The notes beneath the pieces were generated by a model. That model ran no database searches, was not told the DNA's origin, and saw nothing but the letters and a program-made list of their open reading frames with translations. A program made the translations under genes and the position numbers. DNA of 64,000 bases from Roseospirillum parvum (GTDB lineage: Bacteria > Pseudomonadota > Alphaproteobacteria > Rhodospirillales > Rhodospirillaceae). Positions 40,993 through 50,855 of this stretch are shown one piece after another (positions within the stretch are counted from its first letter, which is position 1; each line of letters starts with the position of its first letter). The DNA lies in contig NZ_FNCV01000001.1 of assembly GCF_900100455.1 (NCBI RefSeq), positions 413,093-477,092 on the forward strand. Direction: 5' to 3'.

Positions 40993-41338
40993 ACAAGGGG
41001 CGCTGCCCCTTGCCCCGCCGGGGGACCGAAGGCGGTCCCCCGGACCCCCTCCTGTCGTTGGCGTGAAACGTTGATTCGGAGCCGGGCGCGGGTGGTTTTT
41101 TGGTTGCAGGCCAGCTTCGCTGGTCTGCTGAAATCATCCCCAGCGAAACACGCCTCCGACAGCCGAAGGCGCTCTGAAGCGTCTTTCGGGTTGTTAAGCA
41201 GGCCGGCCAAGGCCGGCCTGCAACCAAACACCTGCCGCGTTCGGCTCGGGTGTCTGGGGCTCCACCAACGAACTGGCGGGGTCCGGGGGGACCCAGTCCC
41301 CCCGGTGGGGGTGTGGGGGCAAAGCCCCCACCTTGTTG
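40993..41338. repeat. composite intergenic element, copy 3
   Basis: The left module (about 40993-41060) and the inverted right module (about 41266-41338) lie between convergent ROK and EipB-like genes. Instead of the simple hairpin, this copy has a long middle (about 41090-41240) whose ends form an inverted repeat of TTTGGTTGCAGGCC, so a large cruciform is possible. Almost all of the 375-bp gap is repeat and no gene is seen. Confidence 0.8.
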
Positions 41339-41358
41339 TCCATCCGCGCCACGGGCCT

Positions 41359-42168
41359 CTAGCAGTCCGGCGCCGGGGAGGGGGCGAGGTCGCTCAGGGT
41401 GCCTTTCAGGGTGAACTCGGGATAGCTCTGGATCAGACGCTGGCTGACCCCGTTCAGGTGGTAGCGCATGGTCATCTCGAAGCGCGGCACGCTGTTCTGC
41501 TTGTCGTCCAGGAAGAAGGCCAGGTTGATCGGCCACGAGGGCAAGGCGAGCAGCGGGCTGTCCAGGTCGCCGGGCAGGTCGGCGGCCAGCCGGCCCCCGA
41601 TGCCGATGCCCACCTGATAGCGGTTTTCCGGGGTCGAGCCGTCGAACAGCGGGGCGTTGAAAAAGCGCTCGCCGTCCTGGGCGCGTCGCAACAGGGCGAT
41701 GGCGTGGGCCATCGGCAGCAGGGTGTCGGCCGGCAGGTCGAGGCGCCGGATGACTTCGCCGTCGCTGCGGAAAACGGCTTCCAGGCGGCCGTCGTCGGTG
41801 CGTTCGGCTTCGCCCTCGTAGGCCTCCACGGTGCGCCCGTTGCGCTGGTTGTGGGTGCGGAAGGTGAAGCGGCTGCCGTCGCGCGCCTCCCAGGCCAGAT
41901 AGCTGTAGCGGGTATGCAGCGAGGTGGTGCCGGAGATGGTCAACTCGGTGCGGCTTTCCACCGCCCAGCCGTCGCAGGTGTCGGTCAGCCGATAGACCAT
42001 GTCGCCATCCACCCCGTTCACCCCGGTTCCCGGCTGGGTGCGCAGCAGGCTCATGCGGTAGGTCGCCTGGTGGGGGATGGGGTCGGGCACCGGCTCGGCG
42101 CTGGCCGGCGCGGTGACGGCGACGGCCAGGGCGAGGAGGGCGGCGGACAGCGCGGGGCGGCGGCGCAT
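41359..42168 (-). CDS. EipB-like periplasmic envelope-integrity protein (DUF1849)
   Basis: 269-residue exported protein: signal peptide with cleavage near PASAEP (24-25), then a single beta-spiral domain. The YRLTDTCDGWAVESRTEL block and a cysteine at each end (Cys65 and the very last residue Cys269) match EipB, in which these form a disulfide. In Brucella EipB supports envelope integrity; here the role is inferred. The ATG at 42168 is chosen over the TTG one codon before. Confidence 0.85.
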   Translation of the reverse strand: MRRRPALSAALLALAVAVTAPASAEPVPDPIPHQATYRMSLLRTQPGTGVNGVDGDMVYRLTDTCDGWAVESRTELTISGTTSLHTRYSYLAWEARDGSRFTFRTHNQRNGRTVEAYEGEAERTDDGRLEAVFRSDGEVIRRLDLPADTLLPMAHAIALLRRAQDGERFFNAPLFDGSTPENRYQVGIGIGGRLAADLPGDLDSPLLALPSWPINLAFFLDDKQNSVPRFEMTMRYHLNGVSQRLIQSYPEFTLKGTLSDLAPSPAPDC

Positions 42169-42223
42169 CAAGGACGGTCTCCGGGTGACGGTGCGGGGCG
42201 CCTCCGAGGGTACTCCCCGTCAT

Positions 42224-42271
42224 GGGGCGGGAACAAGATGGGGCGGCAACAAGATGGGACGGCAACAAGGC
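42224..42271. repeat. 16-bp tandem repeat, three copies
   Basis: Units at 42224, 42240 and 42256 of the form GGGGCGGCAACAAGAT with minor variation. They lie in the 371-bp gap between divergent EipB-like and GGDEF genes. The rest of the gap has GC-rich stems but no supported gene or riboswitch. Confidence 0.9.
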
Positions 42272-42539
42272 ATCGGCGTGACGGGGCGCGGGCGGTGGGA
42301 AATTCCTGCCGCCCGCCCGGCAGAATCGGTCCGCCGGGGCGACGGCGGTGCCGGGTGGGGCAGTCTCCAGGCGCCGCCGGCGGTCGCCTGTGCGACTGGC
42401 ACGCGGTGTGCTGGAAACACCCCGAGGGCTGGCGGTCGCCTGCCTCGGGGGCGGCAGAAGGCCGCCGGCGAGGTGACCGCCGGCCCTCGGACGCTTTGCG
42501 CCCTTTGCCCCCCTTTGACGGAGTCGGGGAGACCCGCCA

Positions 42540-43334
42540 ATGACCCAGCCCACCCCCTGGCCACGCCCCCTGCCGGTGATGCTCGATCCGGCCGAGCTTG
42601 ACCTGTCGGCGATCAGCGACGCCGATCTGGCGGCTCATGTGGCGCGCATCGGGGCTTATCTGAAGGCCACGGCGCCGGGGGACGGGGCGGGTCCGGCGGT
42701 CGCCGGCTCGGAGGGGTTGGCCGATCTGGCGCTGTCCATCGCCGAGGAGATCGCGGCCCGTCTGGCCGCCCAGAACCGGCGCATCGCGGACCTCGAGCGG
42801 CTGACCGAAACCGACGAGCTGACCCGGGTGCTCAATCGGCGCGGCTTCGGGCGTCGCCTGCGCCAGACCCTGGCCGAGGCGCGGCGCCACGACGAACCCG
42901 GGGTGCTGATCTTCATCGACCTCGACGGCTTCAAGGCGGTCAACGATACCCAGGGACACGCCGCCGGCGATGCCCTGCTGTGCCATCTGGCCCAGTGGCT
43001 GCTCGCCGATGTGCGCGACAGCGACGCGGTCGGCCGTCTGGGCGGTGACGAGTTCGCCGTGCTGATGCCGCGCACCCCGTGGGAGGATGGGCTGTCGCGC
43101 GCCGAACGGCTGTCGCGCGACCTGCACCGCCAGACGGTCACCCTGCCCGAGGCGACGCTGACCCTGAATGCCAGCTTCGGCGTGCACGGGTTTTCCGGCC
43201 GCGAGGGCTGCGCCGAGGAAGTGCTGCGCCAGGCCGATCTGGCCATGTACCAGGTCAAGCGGGCGCGGCGCGCCGAGGGCGCCCTGCGGGGGCGTGGTCC
43301 GTTGAGCCTGGCCGCCGTGGCGGCCCGGGTCTGA
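42540..43334 (+). CDS. soluble GGDEF diguanylate cyclase
   Basis: 264-residue protein. The N-terminal part (1-85) is helical and acidic, without a recognised sensor domain. The GGDEF domain follows (about 90-245) with RLGGDEFAVL (GGDEF 168-172) and an RxxD I-site at R159-D162. It makes c-di-GMP and is probably feedback inhibited. GGGGAG precedes the ATG. No c-di-GMP riboswitch core was seen upstream. Confidence 0.9.
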   Translation: MTQPTPWPRPLPVMLDPAELDLSAISDADLAAHVARIGAYLKATAPGDGAGPAVAGSEGLADLALSIAEEIAARLAAQNRRIADLERLTETDELTRVLNRRGFGRRLRQTLAEARRHDEPGVLIFIDLDGFKAVNDTQGHAAGDALLCHLAQWLLADVRDSDAVGRLGGDEFAVLMPRTPWEDGLSRAERLSRDLHRQTVTLPEATLTLNASFGVHGFSGREGCAEEVLRQADLAMYQVKRARRAEGALRGRGPLSLAAVAARV

Positions 43335-43557
43335 GGGCTTTCCAGCCCGGTTCTTCGCGTTTTCCACCACCTCTTCCCGCAAATCCACCGCCCGCCGCCC
43401 GACCTGCGGGAAGGGGCGCGGCTTGCCCGGAACCACCCGTTGGTGTAGGTATTCCCCCACCTGAAAAAGAGGTTTCTCCCGCCCGCCCGGGTGTTCCCCG
43501 GGATCGGCGCTCGCCCCCATGATCTCCCACCACCTTTCCAGGAGGACGTCCGAACCC

Positions 43558-44568
43558 ATGAGCGCCACCCCCGAGACGACCCCGGCCGAGGACACGGCCC
43601 GCCCCCGTGCCCCGCTGTTCACCTTCGGCCTGCGCACCATCACCGAGGCCGCCGCCCGCGCCGCCTATGACTGGATCGGCCGGGGCGACAAGAATCGCGG
43701 CGATCTGGCCGGCGTGGAGGCCATGCGCGGCGAGTTGAACCGCCTGCCCATCGACGGCGTGGTGGTCATCGGCGAGGGCGAGAAGGACGAGGCGCCGGCC
43801 CTTTACAACGGCGAGCAGATCGGCAACCCGGCCCACTCGGTGCAGTTCGACATCGCGGTCGATCCGGTCGAGGGCACCAGCTATCTGGCCAAGGGCATGA
43901 CCAACGCCATGGCGGTGATCGCCATGGCCCCGCGCGGCACCATGTTCGAGCCCGGGCCCTGTTTCTATATGGAAAAGTTCGCCGGCCCGCCGGCGGTCAA
44001 GGGCAAGATCGACCCGGCCGCCCCGGTCTCGGAAAAGCTCCGGGTGCTGTCGCGCGAGATCGGCAAGCCGGTCAGCGAGCTGACCGTCTACGTGCTGGAA
44101 AAGCCGCGCCACAAGCGGCTGGTCGAGGCGATCTACGACTGCGGCGCCCGGGTCGCCCTGTACCCGGCCGGCGACGTGGCCGGGGCGCTGATGGCGGCCA
44201 TTCCGGACAGCGGCGTCGATGCCCTGATGGGCACCGGCGGCACTCCGGAAGGGATCATGACCGCCTGCGCCATCCGCGCCCTGGGCGGCGAGTTCCTGGG
44301 CCGCATGGACCCGCAACTGGCCACCGAGCGGGCCGCCGTCACCGCCGCCGGGATGGACACCGCCCGCTGGTACCAGACCGATGAGCTGGTTTCCTCGGAC
44401 CGCGTCTTCTTCTGCGCCACCGGCATCACCACCGGCCTGTTGCTGGAGGGCGTGGGGCGCGACCGCTTCTTCGAGAAGACCCAGACCCTGATGGTCTCCG
44501 GGGTTTCCGGCGAGCGCCAGTTCCTGACCACCTATCACAAGCGCGCCGAGGCGGGCCCGGCGGCCTGA
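43558..44568 (+). CDS. glpX: class II fructose-1,6-bisphosphatase (GlpX/SBPase)
   Basis: 336-residue Li-sensitive phosphatase of the GlpX family. In Calvin-cycle settings it can act on both fructose- and sedoheptulose-bisphosphate. Motifs are IGEGEKDEAPALYNGE, DPVEGTSYLAKG and GTGGTPEGIM. It heads glpX-prk-tkt-fba, a Calvin-cycle regeneration set. AGGAGG lies upstream of the ATG. No cbbR or RuBisCO gene is in the window. The 223-bp upstream gap is the likely site of regulation. Confidence 0.95.
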   Translation: MSATPETTPAEDTARPRAPLFTFGLRTITEAAARAAYDWIGRGDKNRGDLAGVEAMRGELNRLPIDGVVVIGEGEKDEAPALYNGEQIGNPAHSVQFDIAVDPVEGTSYLAKGMTNAMAVIAMAPRGTMFEPGPCFYMEKFAGPPAVKGKIDPAAPVSEKLRVLSREIGKPVSELTVYVLEKPRHKRLVEAIYDCGARVALYPAGDVAGALMAAIPDSGVDALMGTGGTPEGIMTACAIRALGGEFLGRMDPQLATERAAVTAAGMDTARWYQTDELVSSDRVFFCATGITTGLLLEGVGRDRFFEKTQTLMVSGVSGERQFLTTYHKRAEAGPAA

Positions 44569-44737
44569 GACCGCCCGACCCCACCACCCCGTCCCGCCCG
44601 CGTTTCCGTGACCCGTCAGGACCCGTTGCATCATGATCAAACGGCGGCCGCATTTCGGCCTATTGGGGGCGAGCCAGGGGGGTGCGTCCATGGCCCGCCG
44701 GTTCAGCCCCCTCCAGAGACAGCAGGAGTCCCAGTCC

Positions 44738-45676
44738 ATGCCCAAGAACCGCAAGCTCGACCGGCCCGTCATCCTGGGCATCGTCGGCGATTCCGCGGCC
44801 GGCAAGAGCACCCTGACCGCCGGCATCGCCAACGTGCTGGGGGCTGACCGCGTGGCCACCATCTGCACCGACGACTATCACGCCTATGACCGCAAGGAGC
44901 GGGCCGCCAACGGCCTGTCGGCGCTCGATCCGCGCTGCAACCACGTCGACATTCTGGAGCAGCACATCCGCCTGCTGCGCGACGGTCATCCGATCCTCAA
45001 GCCGATCTACAACCACTCGACCGGCACCCTGGACCGTCCGGAGTACGTCGAGCCCAAGGAATACATCATCCTCGAGGGGCTGCTCGGCTACTCGACCCGG
45101 GCCATGCGCGACTGCTACGACGTCAAGGTCTACCTGGAGCCCGAGGAAGACCTCAGGGTGGCCTGGAAGATCCACCGCGACACCACCAAGCGCGGCTATA
45201 CCGAGGAGCAGGTGATCAAGCAGCTCGAGCACCGGGTCCACGATTCCGAGCACTTCATCCGCCCGCAGCGCACCTTCGCCGACATGGTGGTCAGCTTCTA
45301 CCGGCCGGAAGGCCAGGGCGAGGAGACCGGGGCCAAGCTGAACGTGCGCCACACCCTGCGTCCCACCCTGCCGCACCCCGACCTGACGCCGATCGTCGAG
45401 GGCTCCAAGCACGGCATCCGCCTGGAACTGGCCCGCGACACCGACGGCAAGCCGGTCGACGTGCTCGACATCTCCGGCGAGGTCGACGACCGGCGCGCCA
45501 TGGCCATGGAGGATCTGGTGTGGAACCTGATCCCCGAGGCCAGCCACCTGCGCGACAACCTGGGGCGCTTCACCGACGTCAACAACACCCAGGCGACCAG
45601 CCATCCGCTGGCCCTGTCGCAGCTTCTGATCACCTATCATCTGGTCAAGGCGGCGCTGGGCCACTACGCCGTCTGA
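44738..45676 (+). CDS. prk: phosphoribulokinase (P-loop GDSAAGKST type)
   Basis: 312-residue kinase that makes ribulose-1,5-bisphosphate. The P-loop is GDSAAGKST (17-25), and later blocks are [30 protein letters not shown] and [12 protein letters not shown]. These resemble the class II enzyme of cyanobacteria and plants more than the 290-residue proteobacterial class I (GSSGAGTT). Because PRK and uridine kinase share a fold, the Calvin-cycle context is the main support for PRK. The ATG at 44738 with AGGAG is preferred over a longer 347-residue reading. Confidence 0.88.
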   Translation: MPKNRKLDRPVILGIVGDSAAGKSTLTAGIANVLGADRVATICTDDYHAYDRKERAANGLSALDPRCNHVDILEQHIRLLRDGHPILKPIYNHSTGTLDRPEYVEPKEYIILEGLLGYSTRAMRDCYDVKVYLEPEEDLRVAWKIHRDTTKRGYTEEQVIKQLEHRVHDSEHFIRPQRTFADMVVSFYRPEGQGEETGAKLNVRHTLRPTLPHPDLTPIVEGSKHGIRLELARDTDGKPVDVLDISGEVDDRRAMAMEDLVWNLIPEASHLRDNLGRFTDVNNTQATSHPLALSQLLITYHLVKAALGHYAV

Positions 45677-45723
45677 GCCGTGCCGCCGCGCCCCACCGTC
45701 CTTGGAACCAAAGGGATCGCCCG

Positions 45724-47697
45724 ATGACCGTCGCCCACGCCGATCTGGCCAATGCCATCCGCTTCCTCTCCGCCGACGCGGTGCAGAAGGCCAAGTCCGG
45801 CCACCCCGGCATGCCCATGGGCATGGCCGACGTGGCCACCGTGCTGTTCAACCGCTACCTGAAGTTCGACCCGCGCAGCCCGCGCTGGCCGGATCGTGAC
45901 CGCTTCGTGCTGTCGGCCGGTCACGGCTCCATGCTGCTCTACAGCCTCGCCTACCTGACCGGCTTCGAGGACATCGACATCGAGCAGATCAAGAACTTCC
46001 GCCAGCTCGGGGCGCGCACCGCCGGCCATCCGGAGTACGGCCACGTGATGGCCGCCGAGACCACCACCGGGCCGCTCGGCCAGGGGCTGGCCAACGCGGT
46101 GGGCATGGCCCTGGCCGAGAAGATGCGCGCCGCCCGCTACGGCAAGTCGGTGGTCGATCACTTCACCTACGTCATCGCCGGCGACGGCTGTCTGATGGAG
46201 GGGGTCAGCCAGGAGGCCATCTCGCTGGCCGGGCACCATCGCCTGAGCAAGCTGATCGTGTTCTGGGACGACAACGGCATCTGCATCGACGGCACCACCG
46301 ACAAGACCATCAGTTGCGATCAGTTGGCCCGCTTCCGGGCCAGCCGCTGGAACACCCTGGAGATCGACGGCCACGATCCCGAGGCCATCGCCGCGGCCAT
46401 CGAGACGGCGCGGAAGAGCGACCGCCCGACCCTGATCGCCTGCAAGACGGTGATCGGCTTCGGCGCCCCCACCCTGGCCGGCAGTGAAAAGACCCACGGC
46501 GCCCCGCTGGGCGACGAGGAGTTGGCCGGGGCGCGCGAAAAGCTGGGCTGGCCCCATGCCCCCTTCGAGGTGCCCGAGGCGGTGCTCGCCACCTGGCGTC
46601 AGGCCATCGAGCGGGGCGCCGACGCGCGCCGCCAGTGGGAAAGCCGCTTCGGCGCCCTGCCGGCCGAGACCCGGCAGGAGTTCGAGCGCACCGAGGACGG
46701 CCGCCTGCCCGCCGGCTGGCTGGACAAGCTCAACGCCTTCAAGCAGGAGCACAGCGCGGCGGCGACCAAGGTGGCCACCCGCAAGGCCAGCGAGATGGTC
46801 CTCGGCGTGCTGACCGAGGCGGTGCCGGAGCTGGTCGGCGGCTCGGCCGACCTGACCCACTCCAACCTGACCATCACCAAGGCCACCCAGCCGGTCACCC
46901 CGCAGGACGCCTCGGGGCGCTACATCCACTGGGGGGTGCGCGAGCACGGCATGGGCAGCGCCATGAACGGCATGGCCCTGCACGGCGGCTTCATCCCCTA
47001 CGGCGGCACCTTCCTGGTCTTCTCCGACTACTGCCGTCCGGCCATCCGCATGGCGGCGCTGATGGGCAAGCGGGTGGTTTTCGTGATGACCCACGATTCC
47101 ATCGGCCTGGGCGAGGACGGCCCGACCCACCAGCCGATCGAGCATCTGGCCTCGCTGCGCGCCATGCCCGGCGTGTTGACCATGCGCCCGGCCGACATCA
47201 TCGAGACCGCCGAGTGCTGGGCCGCCGCCCTGGAAGCCTCGGACCGGCCCAGCGTGCTGGCCCTGTCGCGCCAGGGTCTGCCCTGTCTGCGCGCCGAACA
47301 TACCGACGAAAACCTGTCGGCCAAGGGGGCCTATGTGCTGGCCGAGGCCGAGGGGCCGCGTCAGGTGACCCTGCTGGCCACCGGCTCGGAGGTTGAAATC
47401 GCCCTCAAGGCCCGCGATATGTTGGGCGCCGAGGGTGTCGCGGCGGCCGTCGTCTCGATGCCCTGCTGGGAGCTGTTCGACGCCCAGCCCGAGGCCTACC
47501 GGCGTCAGGTGCTGGGCTCCGGCCCGCGGGTCGCGGTCGAGGCCATGAGCACCTTCGGCTGGGAGAAGTACGTCGGCTCGCGCGGCGGCATCGTCGGCAT
47601 GACCGGCTTCGGCGCCTCGGCGCCCGCCCCGGCGCTGTACGAGCACTTCGGGATCACCGCCGAGGCGGTGGTCGCGGCGGCCCGCGAGCGTCTCTGA
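45724..47697 (+). CDS. tkt: transketolase
   Basis: 657-residue thiamine-diphosphate enzyme that moves two-carbon units in the Calvin cycle and pentose phosphate pathway. The TPP motif [13 protein letters not shown] is present, and the N-terminal [20 protein letters not shown] and [16 protein letters not shown] blocks are normal. It lies 47 bp after prk. Length and motifs are those of the common type. Confidence 0.96.
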   Translation: MTVAHADLANAIRFLSADAVQKAKSGHPGMPMGMADVATVLFNRYLKFDPRSPRWPDRDRFVLSAGHGSMLLYSLAYLTGFEDIDIEQIKNFRQLGARTAGHPEYGHVMAAETTTGPLGQGLANAVGMALAEKMRAARYGKSVVDHFTYVIAGDGCLMEGVSQEAISLAGHHRLSKLIVFWDDNGICIDGTTDKTISCDQLARFRASRWNTLEIDGHDPEAIAAAIETARKSDRPTLIACKTVIGFGAPTLAGSEKTHGAPLGDEELAGAREKLGWPHAPFEVPEAVLATWRQAIERGADARRQWESRFGALPAETRQEFERTEDGRLPAGWLDKLNAFKQEHSAAATKVATRKASEMVLGVLTEAVPELVGGSADLTHSNLTITKATQPVTPQDASGRYIHWGVREHGMGSAMNGMALHGGFIPYGGTFLVFSDYCRPAIRMAALMGKRVVFVMTHDSIGLGEDGPTHQPIEHLASLRAMPGVLTMRPADIIETAECWAAALEASDRPSVLALSRQGLPCLRAEHTDENLSAKGAYVLAEAEGPRQVTLLATGSEVEIALKARDMLGAEGVAAAVVSMPCWELFDAQPEAYRRQVLGSGPRVAVEAMSTFGWEKYVGSRGGIVGMTGFGASAPAPALYEHFGITAEAVVAAARERL

Positions 47698-47797
47698 TCC
47701 TTCACGCGCACCGGGGCGCCGGGGGCGGTGGAAAGCGCCCCTTGGCCTCCGGTCGCGCAAGTTTTTCTGTCACCACGGACTGCAAGGACCCGCACCC

Positions 47798-48862
47798 ATG
47801 GCTCTCGTCTCGATGCGTCAGTTGCTCGACCACGCCGCCGAGCACGGCTACGGCATCCCGGCCTTCAACGTGAACAACCTGGAGCAGGTCCAGGCGATCA
47901 TGGAAGCCGCCCGGGAGACCGACAGCCCGGTCATCCTCCAGGCCTCGGCCGGGGCCCGCAAGTACGCCGGCGCCCCCTTCCTGCGCCACCTCATCGAGGC
48001 GGCGGTGGAGATGTACCCGGAAATCCCCGTCACCATGCACCAGGACCACGGGACCAGCCCGGCGGTCTGCCAGCGCTCCATCCAGCTCGGCTTCAGCTCG
48101 GTGATGATGGACGGTTCGCTGGGCACCGATGGCAAGACCCCGACCGACTATGAGTACAACGTCGAGGTCACCCGCCGGGTGGTCGAGATGGCTCATGCCT
48201 GCGGTGTCTCGGTGGAGGGCGAACTGGGTTGCCTGGGCTCGCTGGAGACCGGTCAGGCCGGCGAGGAAGATGGTGTCGGCGCCGAGGGCACGCTGGACCA
48301 CAGCCAGCTTCTGACCGACCCCGACGAGGCTGCCGACTTCGTCAAGAAGACCCATGTCGATGCCCTGGCCATCGCCATCGGGACCAGCCACGGGGCCTAC
48401 AAGTTCACCCGTCCGCCGACCGGCGACATCCTGGCCATCGGCCGCATCAAGGAAATCCACGCCCGCATCCCCAACACCCATCTGGTGATGCATGGGTCCT
48501 CCTCGGTGCCGCAGGAGTGGCTGAAGATCATCAACGAGTTCGGCGGCGACATGGGCGCCACCTACGGGGTGCCGGTCGAGGAGATCGTCGAGGGCATCAA
48601 GCACGGCGTGCGCAAGGTGAACATCGACACCGACCTGCGCATGGCCTCCACCGGCGCGGTGCGCAAGTTCCTGCACGACAAGCCCAAGGAGTTCGATCCG
48701 CGCAAGTTCCTGGCCGCGACGCGGACCGCCATGAAGGGTATCTGCAAGGACCGCTACGAGGCTTTCGGCACCGCCGGCAACGCCAGCAAGATCAAGGCGA
48801 TCAACCTGGAAGAGATGTTCAAGCGCTACGAGGCCGGCGACCTCGACCCGAAGGTCAACTGA
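47798..48862 (+). CDS. fba: class II fructose-bisphosphate aldolase
   Basis: 354-residue Zn-dependent aldolase, last gene of the Calvin run. Zn ligands and catalytic residues are in [23 protein letters not shown] and [19 protein letters not shown] follows. The gap to tkt is 100 bp. A composite terminator repeat follows immediately. Confidence 0.96.
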   Translation: MALVSMRQLLDHAAEHGYGIPAFNVNNLEQVQAIMEAARETDSPVILQASAGARKYAGAPFLRHLIEAAVEMYPEIPVTMHQDHGTSPAVCQRSIQLGFSSVMMDGSLGTDGKTPTDYEYNVEVTRRVVEMAHACGVSVEGELGCLGSLETGQAGEEDGVGAEGTLDHSQLLTDPDEAADFVKKTHVDALAIAIGTSHGAYKFTRPPTGDILAIGRIKEIHARIPNTHLVMHGSSSVPQEWLKIINEFGGDMGATYGVPVEEIVEGIKHGVRKVNIDTDLRMASTGAVRKFLHDKPKEFDPRKFLAATRTAMKGICKDRYEAFGTAGNASKIKAINLEEMFKRYEAGDLDPKVN

Positions 48863-48880
48863 GGCCGCGTCGGGCAAACC

Positions 48881-49060
48881 CAAGGGGGCGCTGCCCCCTT
48901 GACCCCCGCCGGGGGGACCAGGGGCCCCCCCGGACCCCCGCCGTGACTTAAAACCCCACCAAGGGGGGCTTGCCCCCCTTGGTGGGGTTTTGATTCATGG
49001 TGGGGTCTGGGGAGGCCTCCCGGCCTCCCCAGCGGGGTTCAAAGGGGCGGCGCCCCTTTG
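48881..49060. repeat. composite intergenic element, copy 4 (with terminator)
   Basis: The left module (48881-48942), a hairpin (48950-48991) and the inverted right module (48999-49060) lie between convergent fba and LysE genes. It is nearly the same as copy 2 but with a different, compensated hairpin stem. No gene is seen in the 216-bp gap. Confidence 0.88.
48950..48991. terminator. bidirectional hairpin terminator
   Basis: Perfect 19-bp arms AAAACCCCACCAAGGGGGG and CCCCCCTTGGTGGGGTTTT with loop CTTG; the A- and T-runs allow termination from both sides. Relative to copy 2 the arm bases change in pairs, keeping the stem. Confidence 0.85.
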
Positions 49061-49078
49061 CGTTCGCCCGACGCCGCC

Positions 49079-49717
49079 TCAGTGACTGTCGAGCGCGAGG
49101 CGCGTCGCGGCGGCGGCGAAGGCGGCCGCGAAGGCCCGTTGAATCCACTTGGTCAGCCGTTCCGAGGCCAGCACGTAGTGGCGCACCGCGTTGGCGGCCA
49201 GTCCGTAGCCGGCGAAGACGACCAGCGTCATCAGCATGAAGACGCCGCCGAGCAGGCTCATCTGGGCCAGCGTGTGGGGGCTGTCCGGGGGCACGAACTG
49301 GGGCAGGAAGGCGAGGAAGAACAGCGACAGCTTGGGATTGAGGATGTTCACCAGCACCCCGCGCGTCGCCACCCGGGTCCACGAGGCGCGGCCCTGGCCG
49401 TCGTCGTTGACCTTGAGGGCGTTGGGATGGCGCCACATGGTGACCGCCAGATAGATCAGGTAGGCCACGCCGACCATCTTCACCACCTGGAAGGCCACCG
49501 CGCTGGCGTGCAGCAGGGCGGCCAGACCAAGCAGGGCGGCGGCCAGATGGGGCACGATGCCAATGGTGCAGCCAAGGGCCGCCGCCAGACCACCGCGGGC
49601 CCCCGCGAACAGGCCGTTGGCCAGGGTGTAGAGCACCCCGGCGCCGGGTACCAGAACGACCACCAGGGCGGTCAGCAGATAATCGGGGCCGACGACGCCG
49701 GCAAGATCGATGGGCAT
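49079..49717 (-). CDS. LysE/RhtB-family amino-acid exporter
   Basis: 212-residue membrane protein with about six hydrophobic segments. The N-terminal VPGAGVLYTLANGLFAGARG motif, with VLVNILNPKLSLFFLAF, is typical of the RhtB/LysE family. The likely function is export of an amino acid or its derivative; the substrate is not assigned. GGGAGG lies just before the ATG at 49717. Confidence 0.9.
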   Translation of the reverse strand: MPIDLAGVVGPDYLLTALVVVLVPGAGVLYTLANGLFAGARGGLAAALGCTIGIVPHLAAALLGLAALLHASAVAFQVVKMVGVAYLIYLAVTMWRHPNALKVNDDGQGRASWTRVATRGVLVNILNPKLSLFFLAFLPQFVPPDSPHTLAQMSLLGGVFMLMTLVVFAGYGLAANAVRHYVLASERLTKWIQRAFAAAFAAAATRLALDSH

Positions 49718-49862
49718 GGGAGCCTCCCGGGTTGGGGCGAGGGGAAAGAGTGCGCCCGGCGACACCGGTGGTCAATGCCCGGGGTGAAGGTCGGGCGGGC
49801 GATTAACCGTTCCTTATGGGCCATCGGGCACCCTTAAAGGACCCCGCCGCCAGGATTCCGCC

Positions 49863-50855
49863 ATGCCCGCCTATCCGGTCGACCAGCAGTACGACACCTA
49901 TCGCGATTTCCAGCGCCGGGCCGGGGCGCGGCCCGACGAGTGGCTGTTCGTCTGCGCCTACGGCATCGGCGACACCTACATGACCTGCGGCCTGGCCATG
50001 GCCTTCAAGGACCAGATGGCGCGGCGCGGCGCGCCGGGGCGGCTGGCGGTGGCGGTGAAGAAAAGCCAGATCGAGGTGGCCCGCCTGTTCGAGCCGCTGA
50101 TCGACCGCATCGTGGCCTTCGAGGCGGTGGACCTGGAGGCGCTGTTCCGCTTCTCCCGCTTCGAGCCCGGCCAGCCGATCATCGCCCACCCCTTCCACTA
50201 CGGCGACGGCCGCCTGTGCCACTGGCTGACCCGCGAGGGGGTGCACCTGCTCGACCTGCACCGCTTCATGATGGACCTGCCGTTCGACGCCATGCCGGCG
50301 CCGCCGGTGGTGCCGGCCGACCAGCGTCAGGCGGCGCGGGCCCGGCTGGAAGGGTGGGGCCTGCCGCGCGGCCGCACCGTGCTGCTGGCGCCCCATGCCT
50401 ACTCCACCGCCACCCTGCCGCTGGGCTTCTGGAACACGCTCACGGCGCGCCTCAAGGCGGCCGGCTGGGAGGTGGTCCTGAACGTCGATCCGCGCTTCCC
50501 GGTCACCGTCGAGGGGGCGCGGCCGATCGAGTTCCCGCTCGGCGAGGCGCTGCCGGTGGCCGATCATTGCGGCTGGGTGATCTCGTCGCGTTCCGGGTTG
50601 ACCGATATCCTGTCCACCACCCGGGCCCGGCTGTCGGTCCTCTACCCGCGTTTCGCCGACGGCTGGGGCCAGTCGTGGAACCCGCGCACCGCCTACGACC
50701 TCGCGGCGATGGGCCTGCGCCCGGGCTGCGAGCAGCACGTGGCGGTGATCGATGGCGACTGGGCGCCGGTGCTCGACGCCCTGCTGGCCGGGCCCAATGG
50801 GGCGCCATCAACCGATGCGTCCCCAACCGATGCGTCCCCAACTGGAGCCCCGTGA
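49863..50855 (+). CDS. GT-B glycosyltransferase-like protein (GT9-type fold)
   Basis: 330-residue protein of the sugar module. The C-terminal half (about 160-300) has WGLPRGRTVLLAPHAYS, VVLNVDPRFP and WVISSRSGLTDILSTT, which align in style with the acceptor and donor region of heptosyltransferase (GT9) folds. The N-terminal half has CAYGIGDTYMTCGLAMAFKD. The last 15 residues come from a 15-bp DNA duplication. The sugar is unknown; it is the first gene, with its stop overlapping the next start. Confidence 0.6.
   Translation: MPAYPVDQQYDTYRDFQRRAGARPDEWLFVCAYGIGDTYMTCGLAMAFKDQMARRGAPGRLAVAVKKSQIEVARLFEPLIDRIVAFEAVDLEALFRFSRFEPGQPIIAHPFHYGDGRLCHWLTREGVHLLDLHRFMMDLPFDAMPAPPVVPADQRQAARARLEGWGLPRGRTVLLAPHAYSTATLPLGFWNTLTARLKAAGWEVVLNVDPRFPVTVEGARPIEFPLGEALPVADHCGWVISSRSGLTDILSTTRARLSVLYPRFADGWGQSWNPRTAYDLAAMGLRPGCEQHVAVIDGDWAPVLDALLAGPNGAPSTDASPTDASPTGAP

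Noticed and set aside
42172-42539. c-di-GMP riboswitch before the GGDEF gene
   Set aside because: No conserved GEMM core was seen, only GC-rich stems and a 16-bp repeat.
45664-47760. 698-residue minus-strand ORF opposite transketolase
   Set aside because: Composition is typical of a shadow and the transketolase motifs are intact on the other strand.
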